A stretch of DNA of 64,000 nt from Unio delphinus (GCA_029339505.1 JAQISU010000108.1:20221501-20285500); one strand, 5' to 3'. Shown: positions 11,309-20,257, numbered from the stretch's first letter. Notes: generated by a model not told the origin, from the sequence alone. Numbers and translations are program-made.

Positions 11309-11340
11309 TTAATCCAACTATCTATCTAACGTCATAAGTA

Positions 11341-12124
11341 AATTCAAAACCTTTAATAAAAAATGAGAAGAATGTTTGTACGTCATCGAGATAACAGAAA
11401 GTGATTAAAGGATAATATTGTGACCTTTTGGGTTCCCTTATTGAAATCATTGTATGCCGTTGTATAATTATATTTTGTATCTCAATTGCTTATTATGCAA
11501 TGCATAGAAGGCCTGCATCAATTTGTATTATTGATTACGTGATTAAGAATGATCACCTTTCTGTTGTTTTGATTTTAAGATATCGATATGAGTAACGCAT
11601 GTTCTTTTGATATTACTCAAACACAAATAATTCTGTCTTCCCAATTAGCCGTCTAAATGATTCCGGGACTTGAGTATTAGTTTTCTTGTATGCATATGTT
11701 TATCCGTAATTTTACACCATACGTCCCTCAGGATTGTCCGTTTGGACGGATATTTATGCACTAGTAATGACTGTTCTGCATGTTAAATACATAACAGAAT
11801 ATTTTCTCCATACTTTTCACATTAAAGAGCCCTTGCTATGGCAAAAACAAATATTATGAATTTGCAAATTTAATCTTATTTCACAAGTGCACATATTTTC
11901 AAGATACATTTGACTAAATAGATATATGAAGATCCAACCTAAGTAATATATTTCCGAACTCTCCATACAGGGAAGGAATGAAAAGGAAATATAAAAGAAT
12001 TAAATTAATATTCCACATTCCAATGTGTAACTTGGTAATTAATCACCTCATATGAACGTGTAGAAAGAAAGAGAACGGTATAACTACAGGTAGCAGTTAA
12101 GTAAAGCTTTGTATCTGCATTACA
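11341..12124. other. Non-coding tract between the retroposon and the Polinton
   Basis: AT-rich single-copy-looking sequence with no gene or repeat I can support. Confidence 0.6.
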
Positions 12125-12129
12125 GAATG
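12125..12129. repeat. Polinton target-site duplication, left
   Basis: GAATG immediately before the terminal inverted repeat, repeated at 27361-27365. Polintons usually duplicate 6 bp; here five bases match exactly and a sixth does not. Confidence 0.75.
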
Positions 12130-12462
12130 AGCAGCAGAGAGGGTGAGCCGGACAACATTTTTAGACAAGTTTTCACTGAAATCACGCTTAAAAACAATGA
12201 AACCAATGACATCAGGTCCAAAATGTGTGTGTGAATCTGATATCGTTTCATGGATTAGGATCAAATAAAAAAAAAACAACATTTCAATGAAATCAGGTCC
12301 AAAAAAATCAATGAAATTAATGAAATCCTCCATCGATTTTTGGGAAAAAGGGACTACAACGTCGTTGTCACTCACCCTCTCTGCTGTTGGAACTTTCAGT
12401 TCTGGGTTAACCGAATATTTGATCCAGTCCGATACGATATCGTGTTCGAGGGTCATGTAAAT
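12130..12462. repeat. Left terminal inverted repeat of the Polinton
   Basis: Reverse complement of 27028-27360, same length (333 bp) with a few differences. Inside it the terminal motif recurs inverted (12364-12388), so one repeat alone could fold on itself. A phrase ending TCAGGTCCAAAA occurs twice (near 12206-12222 and 12284-12304). The last 56 bases overlap the 3' end of the ATPase frame. Confidence 0.95.
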
Positions 12463-13078
12463 TTATTGTTACAAATCCGTGTGGGGTAGACTGAGCATGA
12501 CTAAAGAAATTTCTAAATTGATTGAAGTCCATATCGGAGCACCATGTCTGCCAAACATTTCGTAGCGTATGTGTATCAACGCCGTTGAATACAGCAAGCA
12601 TATTACAGTTATCTCTGATTACTTTTGGTATTTGTGTGTAGCGTTGAGTGACATAAATCACGTCCGTGTTTTTATGCCTGCCTCGGGAAAATATTCTAGC
12701 TGGGTTTTTTTGTTTATCTAACATTACATCGTCGTATACAACTAAATTGTTGATACTTCCATCGAGGTCTTCTACTGATGGTGCCTCGTCAATATCGGTT
12801 ATAAATTCAATAACATCCTCGCCGGCAATCTCTGAAGCGTTTTAATTAAAATCTTTTAGTACTTCATAGCATCGTTGGTCATCTACGCTAGGGGCAATTA
12901 AATACAACTTATCCCACTTCATCCATCTCATTATTAAATTGAGCAACAATTGCGTCTTGCCGGATCCAGATGGCCTGATTATAATTGCGCGGATAGAGTT
13001 TGGTAGCGCTGCATGATGCTTCACTGGTTCTCTTGTTTTAGTTGCTGAAAAATCAATTATATTCATATCTCTATACAT
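12407..13078 (-). pseudogene. ATP: FtsK/HerA-type (A32-like) DNA packaging ATPase, split by a frameshift
   Basis: Genome-packaging motor of Polintons and related viruses, expected to pump DNA into the capsid. The N-terminal part (start 13078, stop TAA near 12842) has the Walker A loop RPSGSGKTQLLLNLI and the strand DKLYLIAPS. After a frameshift at 12842-12850 the frame continues with Walker B (NNLVVYDDVM) and the conserved RIFSRGRHKNTDVIYVTQRY segment, which fits the arginine-finger/sensor region, then HTLRNVWQ to a stop at 12407. The first Walker A residue is R rather than the usual G. The C-terminal 18 codons lie in the left inverted repeat. It is divergent from the phospholipase gene, with only 5 bp between their start codons. 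Confidence 0.85.
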
Positions 13079-13083
13079 AAATT

Positions 13084-13613
13084 ATGGATCTATATTGCGT
13101 GAAGTGTAAGGCGCGTACTGGCACAGATGACTTGACGACGATTACAACTAAAAATAACCGATCAGCGCTTTCTGGTAAATGCGTACAGTGTAGTACAAAG
13201 AAATTTAGATTTGTTTCTAAACCCAAGGAACCCAAGGAACCTTTAAAAAAAAACGAGGAGGTGATATTGCTGCCAAATTAGCAAAACTCCCTGGAACCCC
13301 ATGGGCAAAATACCCCGGAGAAAAACACCTTCCAGGTTATAGTTATTGTGGACCGGGAACAAGACTTGATATCAGACTCAATGATCAAAATCAGCCCCGA
13401 CCCGGTGAGGAACCAATAAACGCTATTGATAAGGCCTGTCACCTTCATGATGTTGCTTATAAAAGCAGCAATTTGCAACACAGGCATCTAGCAGATGTGA
13501 AATTAATTCATGCGTTGAATTCTATCACTGATAAATCCTTCAAAGAAAAATTGGCTTCCTTTTTGATAAAATCGGCAATGAAAAGCAAATTGATGTTAGG
13601 TGCTGGTAATTAA
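13084..13613 (+). pseudogene. Zn-ribbon plus phospholipase A2 (parvovirus VP1-like) protein, frameshifted
   Basis: The N-terminal part (13084 onward) has two CxxC pairs, YCVKCKA and KCVQCSTKKF, a zinc ribbon typical of adintovirus-type proteins of this position. After a one-base shift at the A9 run (13244-13252) the frame continues with a basic GG linker and then YCGPGTRLD, the calcium loop of viral phospholipase A2, and ACHLHDVAY, containing the catalytic His-Asp pair. The end is LMLGAGN. The family is known to help virions breach endosomal membranes. As written the first frame stops at 13281, so the catalytic part would not be made unless the run length is an assembly error or slippage occurs. 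The MLGAG end fits an adenain-type cleavage consensus. Confidence 0.85.
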
Positions 13614-13620
13614 TAACAAC

Positions 13621-14565
13621 ATGGAATCTATTTATTATTCTCCAAGAGGATACTGGAAGGGTAACGCTGCAATCAGTAAACTCGCTAGCGCCGCAAAAGT
13701 GAAAAAAACCACTGCGGCTCATTGGTTATCCAAACAGGCACTATGGCAAATTTATCTACCACCGCCTAAACAAATTAATTACTCGCATTTTGATGTGACT
13801 GTCCCTAATGAAGTTCATCAGGCTGATCTATTATTTCTGCCACATGATCGTGGTTACAAATATGCGTTAACTGTAGTTGATATTGCAAGTCGATACAAAG
13901 AAGCAGAACCGTTAAAAACAAAATCGGCCACTGAAGTGGCTTCTGCATTTGAAAGGATTTATCGAAGGAGTCCTCTGCACTGGCCAAATCTGTTACAAGT
14001 TGATCCGGGCAAGGAATTTCAGGGTGCAGTGTTATCTACAATGAAATATCACAATGTCGCTATCAGACGAGGGCATACTGCACTGCATCGTGATCAGGCA
14101 ATTGTAGAACGGTTTAATAAAACCCTTGCTGAGCGGTTATTTGGATATCAATATGCAAAAGAATTCATCCAAGAAAAAAGATCCCGTGAATGGGTTAAGA
14201 GATTACCAGGTGTACTTACCGCACTGAATAACGAGATTACTAGAACCATCAACATGAAACCTATCAACGCGATTAAAAAGAAGTCGATACCTGAAAAACC
14301 ACAAAAAGATTTCAAAGAACCAATTCTTGGTAGTAATGTCATTGTGAGGTATTTATATGAACCAGGAGAGCTTGAGGGTGGCACAAAAAGGGCTACTGAT
14401 CCTATTTGGAGTGTTACTGCACACAAGATATCTAGTATAACACGATCTACGGGTAGACCTCCAATCTATAAACTGGATTCAACTGCCCCTCAACGGGGTT
14501 TTACTAGACAACAATTACAAGTGATACCCGAGGATACTCAATTGCCACCCCATGGTCTTAACTAG
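13621..14565 (+). CDS. INT: Polinton integrase (rve family)
   Basis: Retrovirus-type DDE integrase, 314 residues, that would join the element's ends to host DNA. I start it at ATG 13621 because the GTG start 21 bases upstream overlaps the stop of the previous gene. N-terminal helix-turn-helix-like SKLASAAKVKKTTAAHWL; core with D in HQADLLFLP, D in LLQVDPGKEF and E in QAIVERFNK (34 residues between the last two, D-X34-E). The C-terminal part, GSNVIVRYLYEPGELEGG onward, is a chromo/SH3-like DNA-binding module. The frame is open and all three catalytic acids are present. Its stop codon overlaps by 8 bp the convergent end of the polymerase gene. It fits with the long inverted repeats and short duplication flanking the element. 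Confidence 0.95.
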   Translation: MESIYYSPRGYWKGNAAISKLASAAKVKKTTAAHWLSKQALWQIYLPPPKQINYSHFDVTVPNEVHQADLLFLPHDRGYKYALTVVDIASRYKEAEPLKTKSATEVASAFERIYRRSPLHWPNLLQVDPGKEFQGAVLSTMKYHNVAIRRGHTALHRDQAIVERFNKTLAERLFGYQYAKEFIQEKRSREWVKRLPGVLTALNNEITRTINMKPINAIKKKSIPEKPQKDFKEPILGSNVIVRYLYEPGELEGGTKRATDPIWSVTAHKISSITRSTGRPPIYKLDSTAPQRGFTRQQLQVIPEDTQLPPHGLN

Positions 14566-17500
14566 CACCCTTGCGTCTGTTGCACTCAAGACAAGTCAAC
14601 ATCACATTATTTCTGACATGACCGAGATTGTTATTTTTTCTGTCTACGGTGAATTGGCGAGGATCCTTATCCGAATACTGCCAACGCATTATACAATTGC
14701 AACTCGCGCAGTGATTATTCTGTTGTTGCTTCAGAGTAATTATTAATTCAGCATCAATATCAAATTCTCGTTGTTTTTTTTTTGTCTTGTTGTTTGTAAC
14801 CGGAGAGTTTTTTTATCAATAATATCATCTATTGTGGTGTCATTATCATCGCCAATGATTTCATCATCGCCTGACTCTGTCAGGACAATTCTTCGAAGTT
14901 GATTTATTTTTCGTACTCTGGATACTGAAAGATAGACTAAATTCGATCATTCGATGCGATTATCCACCATCCAAACAATTGTATCCGATATAGTCAATCC
15001 CTGTGAAGAGTGTATTGTTGCTGCATAACCTAGCGTCCATGGGGATTTCTTAGCACGCAATGCATCTTCAACGACATTGATATCAACCAGCACAATATCA
15101 TTTAATACGAGAATCTGCTTTTCACTCTGTCCTGGAATATCAACTTCAATGTTCTGTTTTCGTGTATCCGATGGCCTATAACATAACGGTACTGGAAGTG
15201 CTGCAAATTTTTGTTTATCCAATTCAAATAACTTTATCTGAAGTGTGTCCCTGACTATTTTTCTACTTGCAATGATTAAATCATTTGGTCTCCACGCTTC
15301 CCAAAACTCATTCATGGGAGTTTCCGAAATTATTTCACGGGTTATTTCACACTGGATTCTATCCGGTTGTAATCTAATTAGTTTCTTCAATTCTTTTAAT
15401 TCATTATCAAGTGATCTATGATCGGTATCAATTTCTTCATAATAGTCTACAAAACCCTTTAGCCATTCATGGGGAGATGCACCGACAAATGGTGGTGGTT
15501 GGCCGTGATCACCGCACATGACGATTTTTGTATTTTTCAATAACAACCACTCAAGAAATATTTTTAAGACATCTTCTGACACTGTGTCTATTTCATCCCA
15601 CATGATGAATTCAGGAATAAATTTCTCTCCCATGCGCTCAGGAGTCCATTTATCTCCCTTCCATCTAAAGAAACTATGATAAGTGCAGGCATTTACCCCT
15701 CTCTGTATCATTTCTCTTGCAAGTCTGTGAGTCGGTGTTAGTACAATCATGTTTGGATTGGAAACGCTAGCGTTTCTACGGAATAACTCAATTACCCGGG
15801 TTGTTTTTCCTGACCCGCCACAACCGTTTAAATAAACTGTTTTATATCTACAGATTGGATCAGAAATCGGTGGTGCACTAGAAAATTCTGAACACTGATT
15901 GCTTTCTAAGTAATTATTTTCAATGGTAACATCTGCTGATTGAATATAATCATGAATCATTTCTTTCTTAATTCTCCATGATCCCCATTTCTCGTTGCCA
16001 GTAGCCTTAAAATCAGCCATTTTGCTATTTATGTAAAATGAATCAGTAGCAACTCTAACTGCGGTGGTAGGAAATCTATTGATCATTGAAAACAGATTGA
16101 TAGAAGCATAACCGAGCATAGAAGCTCTTAAGTGTGTGTACTGCGGATGGTATCCATCATTGTAGGTAACAATTGTACCCAATTTGGTTCCATCGGACAG
16201 AAATGCGTCCTTACGATTGACATATAGGCCCCTATTCGTTAGATCCGCGATTACAAAATCGTATTCAGCGTTGTCTATAATCAATCGTGAAGAATATTTC
16301 GTATTATCGTCTTTGCCACCTTGGGTAAATTTACCGATTATTCTTCGTCCAAGATTTTTTGCTTCATTGTTTCTGATTTCAAATAACTGTTGGGACCAAT
16401 CCATGATTTGTTGTTCATTAAAATCAGGAAACAGTTTTCGCTCTTCGCTAATTATTTTTTCTAGATCAGGTTGGGGTAACCACACTGATTTCTGTGCTCG
16501 ATAGGATATGATTGCTTCACTGACAATTAATGATTTTAACATCTTACAATCAAGCATATACCGTAATAACACTATTGGCATCCAGTGTTTTTCAGACATG
16601 TGTTTACCAATCCAAAGATAACTACACGGATGAAGTCCTGTAGCCATTTCAAATGATACTACACAAGCGAATCCGGTTAAATCAAAATGAGGAAGTGGTC
16701 CATTAATAGCAACACGGGTCATTTCGTGTGTGGGGTGTCCAAATCGTTTGAAATATTTCTCACACTCTCCATACCCAAGAAAACTTCCTGGATAACACGC
16801 AATCATATCAACTGAAATAACGGTATCAGCGGTGTATTTTGTGTTCCATAATCCGCCGTGGCTGTATTCAAGACAGGACAATTTGACATCTGATAAGAAC
16901 TCACTTCGTGTTGGTTTCCACGCGTTTTTCTTTCTAGCAAAATGTGCTGCAATGGATGGTACTGCGAAACAGTTTGCTAATAATTGATCGTTGTCTTCTC
17001 CGTCCCCAGAAAACTCACTAGCTAGTTGTTTCATTTGATTCTGCAGCTCTTCAGTACGGTATAATTCTCCGTTAGGCCTTACAAACTGATCAAATTTGCA
17101 TTTTTCGTATGAAGTACTATGAAATAGCCACACTGACACAGGATCGTTTTTACTCAAATGGTAAATAGCATCAAATAATTTCTGCTCTGAAAAAAACTCT
17201 TCGGTTTGGGATAGATATTTTACGGTTCTATCCCGTGGAAATATTGTTACTGCAGATGACCACGCGTGTGCGTTATGATCAATAATTTCAATGGGGTTTC
17301 CTTTTTTTGATTGATATTTCGGTTCTTTTAATACTTCACCGGTGATTGTCCTTACCGATATTGGAAATCTCAATGATGTTTCTAATTTGGTTATATCCTG
17401 AATTGTTGCCCCATGCTCTTTTACCGTGAACTCCCACTCGGTTATTTTTTTTCGTCTTAGATCAGTTACTTTATTTCCCCGGGACGCATTTGTGAAGTGT

Positions 17501-18575
17501 TCTATTATTCGTTCTGCTACACAATTTAGCCCTGTCGAATATTTCATGGGTGCTAGTTTTGAAATATCAGGTTTTTCATTGAGCGGATAGATCCCGTAAA
17601 CAACTGCTGTGACAGGATAAGATCTTTCGTAGTAGTGTTTATCAATTCCAGTCAAAATTCCTGGTTTGGAATCCTGATTCACGGTGACAGTTTTTTTGCC
17701 CCTGAGAATGGGTTCAAATTTATCCCTAATAATCCATTTGCCATCCTCACGGATAATGAATTTGATTCGGAAAAAATGACTTTTTTCCCCAACATTTGAG
17801 ATTATCACTGCTGCTTTTTCATCATTCATGGTAGCGTCAACAACACCATCAATTCGAAATGTTGACCAACAATAAGATGCTCCATCACGCTTGAATTCAT
17901 TAAAACAGTCTCTGATGGGTTTATCAAGAATTTTATTCTTGAGTGTATTAGAAACTATATCAAGATTGAATTGAGCATCCTTCCATGGTGATCTCATGTT
18001 TCCGTCTCTTGGACGTTTGTTACGTTTTTTGGGTCTATCGCGATTAAATCTATGATTAATTTTCAATAATCTCTTAAACTCCTTCATATTTCCGTCTATT
18101 GGACGTTTGTTACGTTTTTTGGGTTTATCGATATTAAATTTAGGGTTAATTTTTAATAATCTCTTAAACTCTTTCATGTTTCCGTCTCTTGGAAGTTTGT
18201 TACGTTTTTGGGTCTATCGCGATTAAATCTAGGATTAATTTTCAATAATCTCTTAAACTCCTTCATATTTCCGTCTATTGGACGTTTGTTACGTTTTTTG
18301 GGTTTATCGATATTAAATTTAGGGTTAATTTTTAATAATCTCTTAAACTCTTTCATGTTTCCGTCTCTTGGACGTTTGTTACGTTTTTTGGGTCTATCGC
18401 GATTAAATCTAGGATTAATTTTCAATAATCTCTTAAACTCCTTCATATTTCCGTCTATTGGACGTTTTTTGGGTCTATCGAGATTAAATTTAGGATTGAT
18501 TTTCAATAATCTCTTGAACTCTCTATCGGTATTGATTTTAGCATTTTTCGAAGTCAATCTCTTGAACTCCTTCAT
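14558..18575 (-). pseudogene. POLB: Protein-primed DNA polymerase B fused to SF1 helicase and a C-terminal HNH domain; three lesions
   Basis: Replication protein of the element. Start ATG 18575, then six or so 30-residue basic repeats. A one-base loss near 18206-18212 breaks the frame, which reopens to 14947. The polymerase core has motif A (VISVDMIACYPGS), a motif B-like LGRRIIGKFTQGG and motif C (RVATDSFYIN). A helicase of the Pif1/Dda group follows: Walker A (NGCGGSGKTTRV), motif II (IMWDEID), motif III (VMCGDHGQPPPF) and TIHSSQGLTI. A TGA at 14947-14949 stops it, but the same frame continues with LSVSRVRKINQ (helicase motif VI). After the T10 run (14774-14783) a shifted frame gives a zinc-binding HNH domain: CASC, FTVDRKNN, GHVRNN and CLECN, stopping at 14558. 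Family B polymerases normally lack such tails. Confidence 0.9.
17998..18532 (-). repeat. 90-bp coding repeats (30 codons) in the polymerase N-terminus
   Basis: About six copies of a 30-codon unit starting MKEFKRLLKIN and ending RDGN or IDGN. Two variants alternate: one with PRFNRDRPKK and RPRDGN, the other with PKFNIDKPKK and RPIDGN, so the higher-order period is 180 bp. The unit is about one-third Lys+Arg. One copy has lost a base (TTTTTGGG instead of TTTTTTGGG near 18210), which causes the frameshift. Confidence 0.95.
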
Positions 18576-18599
18576 GCTATATATAAAACAAGCATTTAA
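18576..18599. promoter_or_regulatory. 24-bp divergent promoter with TATA box
   Basis: The polymerase and the Zn-finger gene start back to back with only 24 bp between their ATGs. The space holds TATATATAAAA, which can act as a TATA element for either direction. Leaders must therefore be extremely short, or transcription must start inside the neighbouring gene. Confidence 0.6.
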
Positions 18600-18995
18600 A
18601 TGAAAGATTTATGTATAATGAATCACTGCAAATGGCTCATGATGGGAAATGTAACCCCGTGTAACAAATCATGCAGAAAAAATGAATACTGTAGGTATCA
18701 TATGCAAAGTTTTCGACGTGGAAGTCTTGGTCCGTTACCCTGTATTCGATGTGGGGTTGGGGTTAAGGGAAGATCACAATTGTGTATTGATTGTGGTGGT
18801 AAGCGATATAGGGAATTGAAGCGTTATTATGATAAAAAAATAAAAAATGGACAATCCATCAGAAATTTTGACCCTGAAAAAGTCTTTGACCCTGATAACG
18901 TCACTGACAAAATCATAAGAATCCCGCAAGACTACATCGAAAGATTTTCCAGTGATGTAATTATTGAACCAAACACTGAATTAGACAAACAATAG
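18600..18995 (+). CDS. Small Cys/His-rich (zinc-binding) protein of unknown function
   Basis: 131 residues. The N-terminal half is rich in cysteines and histidines: CIMNHCKW, TPCNKSCRKNEYCRYH, and a CIRCGV...LCIDCG pair that looks like a zinc ribbon. A very basic helix (KRYRELKRYYDKKIKNG) follows, and then an acidic tail. It is the first gene of the + strand unit that runs into the homing-type nuclease (10 bp between them) and shares the divergent promoter with the polymerase. A DNA- or RNA-binding early protein is plausible; I do not recognise the family. Confidence 0.75.
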   Translation: MKDLCIMNHCKWLMMGNVTPCNKSCRKNEYCRYHMQSFRRGSLGPLPCIRCGVGVKGRSQLCIDCGGKRYRELKRYYDKKIKNGQSIRNFDPEKVFDPDNVTDKIIRIPQDYIERFSSDVIIEPNTELDKQ

Positions 18996-19005
18996 AATAG
19001 TATAT

Positions 19006-19485
19006 ATGAACCAAGAATTCAGACCACATCCAGTGATTACAAAATATGAAGCATCCAGTGATGGTACTGTCAGAAACCGTAGACTAAAGAAACCGGTCGG
19101 TGTTGTGAGTAATCGAGGGTATTTGATGTTTAGCGCTGGAAAGAAGAAATATCACAATCATCGTTTCGTGTATGAGTGTTTCCATGGATTGATCGAGGAT
19201 GGTTTTGTTATTGATCACAAGGATTCTAATCCGAAGAACAATTCTTTATCAAATCTGCAAGCTATCACACAGAGTGAGAATACCAAACGAGGAAGGACTG
19301 GCACTTGTTCAAATAAAGCGAGACCAGTAAAATCTTTGAACGAAGAAAAAATATTTAAATCGATATATGAAGCCGGTAAATTTTTCGATATTTGTGGACC
19401 CTCAGTACGATTCGTTGCAGAGGGGGTTTATCGATCTGCTATTTCAAAAAAGAGCGGACAAAAAGTTCAATTTAGTTATGTCTAA
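19006..19485 (+). CDS. NUMOD4-HNH homing-type endonuclease
   Basis: 159 residues with the layout of phage-type free-standing homing nucleases. An N-terminal NUMOD4-like section has YEASSDGTVRNRRLKKPVG and NRGYLMFS; then comes the HNH core with NHRFVYECFHG and FVIDHKDSNPKNNSLSNLQ followed by TQSENTKRG; the C-terminal helix-turn-helix NUMOD1/IENR module is KSLNEEKIFKSIYEAGKFF. The key His-Asp-His and Asn positions are present and the frame is open. It lies between early genes, 10 bp after the Zn-finger gene, and its stop overlaps the next ATG (TAATG). It could make a recombinogenic break in related elements; function here is inferred. Confidence 0.88.
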   Translation: MNQEFRPHPVITKYEASSDGTVRNRRLKKPVGVVSNRGYLMFSAGKKKYHNHRFVYECFHGLIEDGFVIDHKDSNPKNNSLSNLQAITQSENTKRGRTGTCSNKARPVKSLNEEKIFKSIYEAGKFFDICGPSVRFVAEGVYRSAISKKSGQKVQFSYV

Positions 19486-19529
19486 TGCGTCATATTTTTC
19501 AATTAGAGATATGTCATTGCTATAGAATA

Positions 19530-19877
19530 ATGAATTCTGAAAACATGAATAGCATCATAGTTGAAATAGCAAAATTGAAAAATCAGGATATCAAACTATC
19601 AGATGGGTTAAATCCTGATCAAATTGTGTCTGATTTTCAGGATATAGAATACGGAGTTAGCACTAACAAATATATGCTACCCAAGAAGTATGCACTCATC
19701 AAAAGAATTCAGAATTCTATTTAAGACTCTCTTTCATTTTCCAGTGACACCAGTGTGTTCGTCCCGTTGTATACTATCGTAGAAGGAATACGAAAAGAAT
19801 TGGGGTACGAATACGAATTGAAAAAAGAAGTCAACTCTAAAATTAGAAACCCACGGGCGTTAATTCAGGAAAATTGA
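19530..19877 (+). pseudogene. Small unknown gene interrupted by an in-frame TAA
   Basis: The first frame runs to TAA 19722-19724. I prefer ATG 19530 (MNSENMNSIIVEIAKLK) to the upstream ATG 19485, which overlaps the nuclease stop and adds an unlikely leader. After the TAA the same frame stays open for about 50 codons with protein-like content (FVPLYTIVEGIRKELGYEYE) to a TGA at 19875-19877. This suggests one longer protein of about 115 residues cut by a point mutation. No family is recognised; it is mostly helical and charged. Confidence 0.5.
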
Positions 19878-19959
19878 TTACCCGACAATTGATTGCCCGA
19901 CCATTTTATCATCGACCCTCATTTTTTTTTAGCCGACCCTCAACGGGAATGTCAAAAAT

Positions 19960-20222
19960 AGAATGAGGAAACTGTCAGTATTATTTATTTTATATACAAT
20001 TATGACACTTTCAACATCATTGATAGAGCCGTTAAAACACTTCCATGACCGTATCAAAAATCATCCGACATGTCAAAAAAGTGGAGAAACTGTCAGTATT
20101 ATTTATTTTATATACAATTATGACACTTTCTCCATCACTGATAGAAGGTGTCTCACGATGAAATAACACTTCCATGACCGTATCAAAAATCATCCGACAT
20201 GTAACAAAAGTGGGAAAAAGTG
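19960..20222 (+). repeat. Imperfect tandem duplication of about 125 bp in the early/late intergenic region
   Basis: The stretch from GAAACTGTCAGTATTATTTA to CATCCGACATGT occurs twice (about 19968-20082 and 20094-20203). The small frame at 19963-20166 is just this duplication read once through. Just upstream, GACCCTCA occurs twice around a T-run (19914-19941). The segment separates the early unit from the virion genes and may be regulatory. Confidence 0.8.
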
Positions 20223-20226
20223 TTTT

Positions 20227-20237
20227 ACAATTGAAAA
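20227..20237 (+). promoter_or_regulatory. Candidate late promoter motif ACAATTGAAAA
   Basis: ACAATTGAAAA lies 20 bp before the ATG at 20258. The identical 11-mer precedes the genes at 21251 and 25175 at similar distances. Confidence 0.45.
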
Positions 20238-20257
20238 ATGGTTTCTGATTTCAAATA

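Larger units (their letters stand above)
9550..11327 (+). mobile_element. Retroposon-like element, copy A (single ORF plus structured 3' domain)
   Basis: The segment is bounded by exact 13-bp direct repeats, AACGTCATAAGTA (9537-9549 and 11328-11340), as expected for target-primed insertion. It starts with a 27-bp leader, then an ATG (9577) opening a single ORF region to 10545, then about 780 bp of 3' sequence rich in hairpins, ending in a TCTATCTA tail instead of poly(A). No reverse transcriptase, endonuclease or zinc-knuckle motif is visible. The last 230 bp share architecture with copy B at 45366-45592. It is probably non-autonomous; alternatives are a half-LINE (ORF1-only) or a retroposed RNA-virus-like transcript. 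Confidence 0.6.

Noticed and set aside
12097..12456. 119-codon frame at the left end of the Polinton and a related one at the right end
   Set aside because: Both are reads through the terminal inverted repeats; the real ATPase uses another frame.
18208..18603. 131-codon + strand frame with repeated LGLSRLNLGLIFNN
   Set aside because: It is the antisense of the 90-bp polymerase repeats and has no start context.
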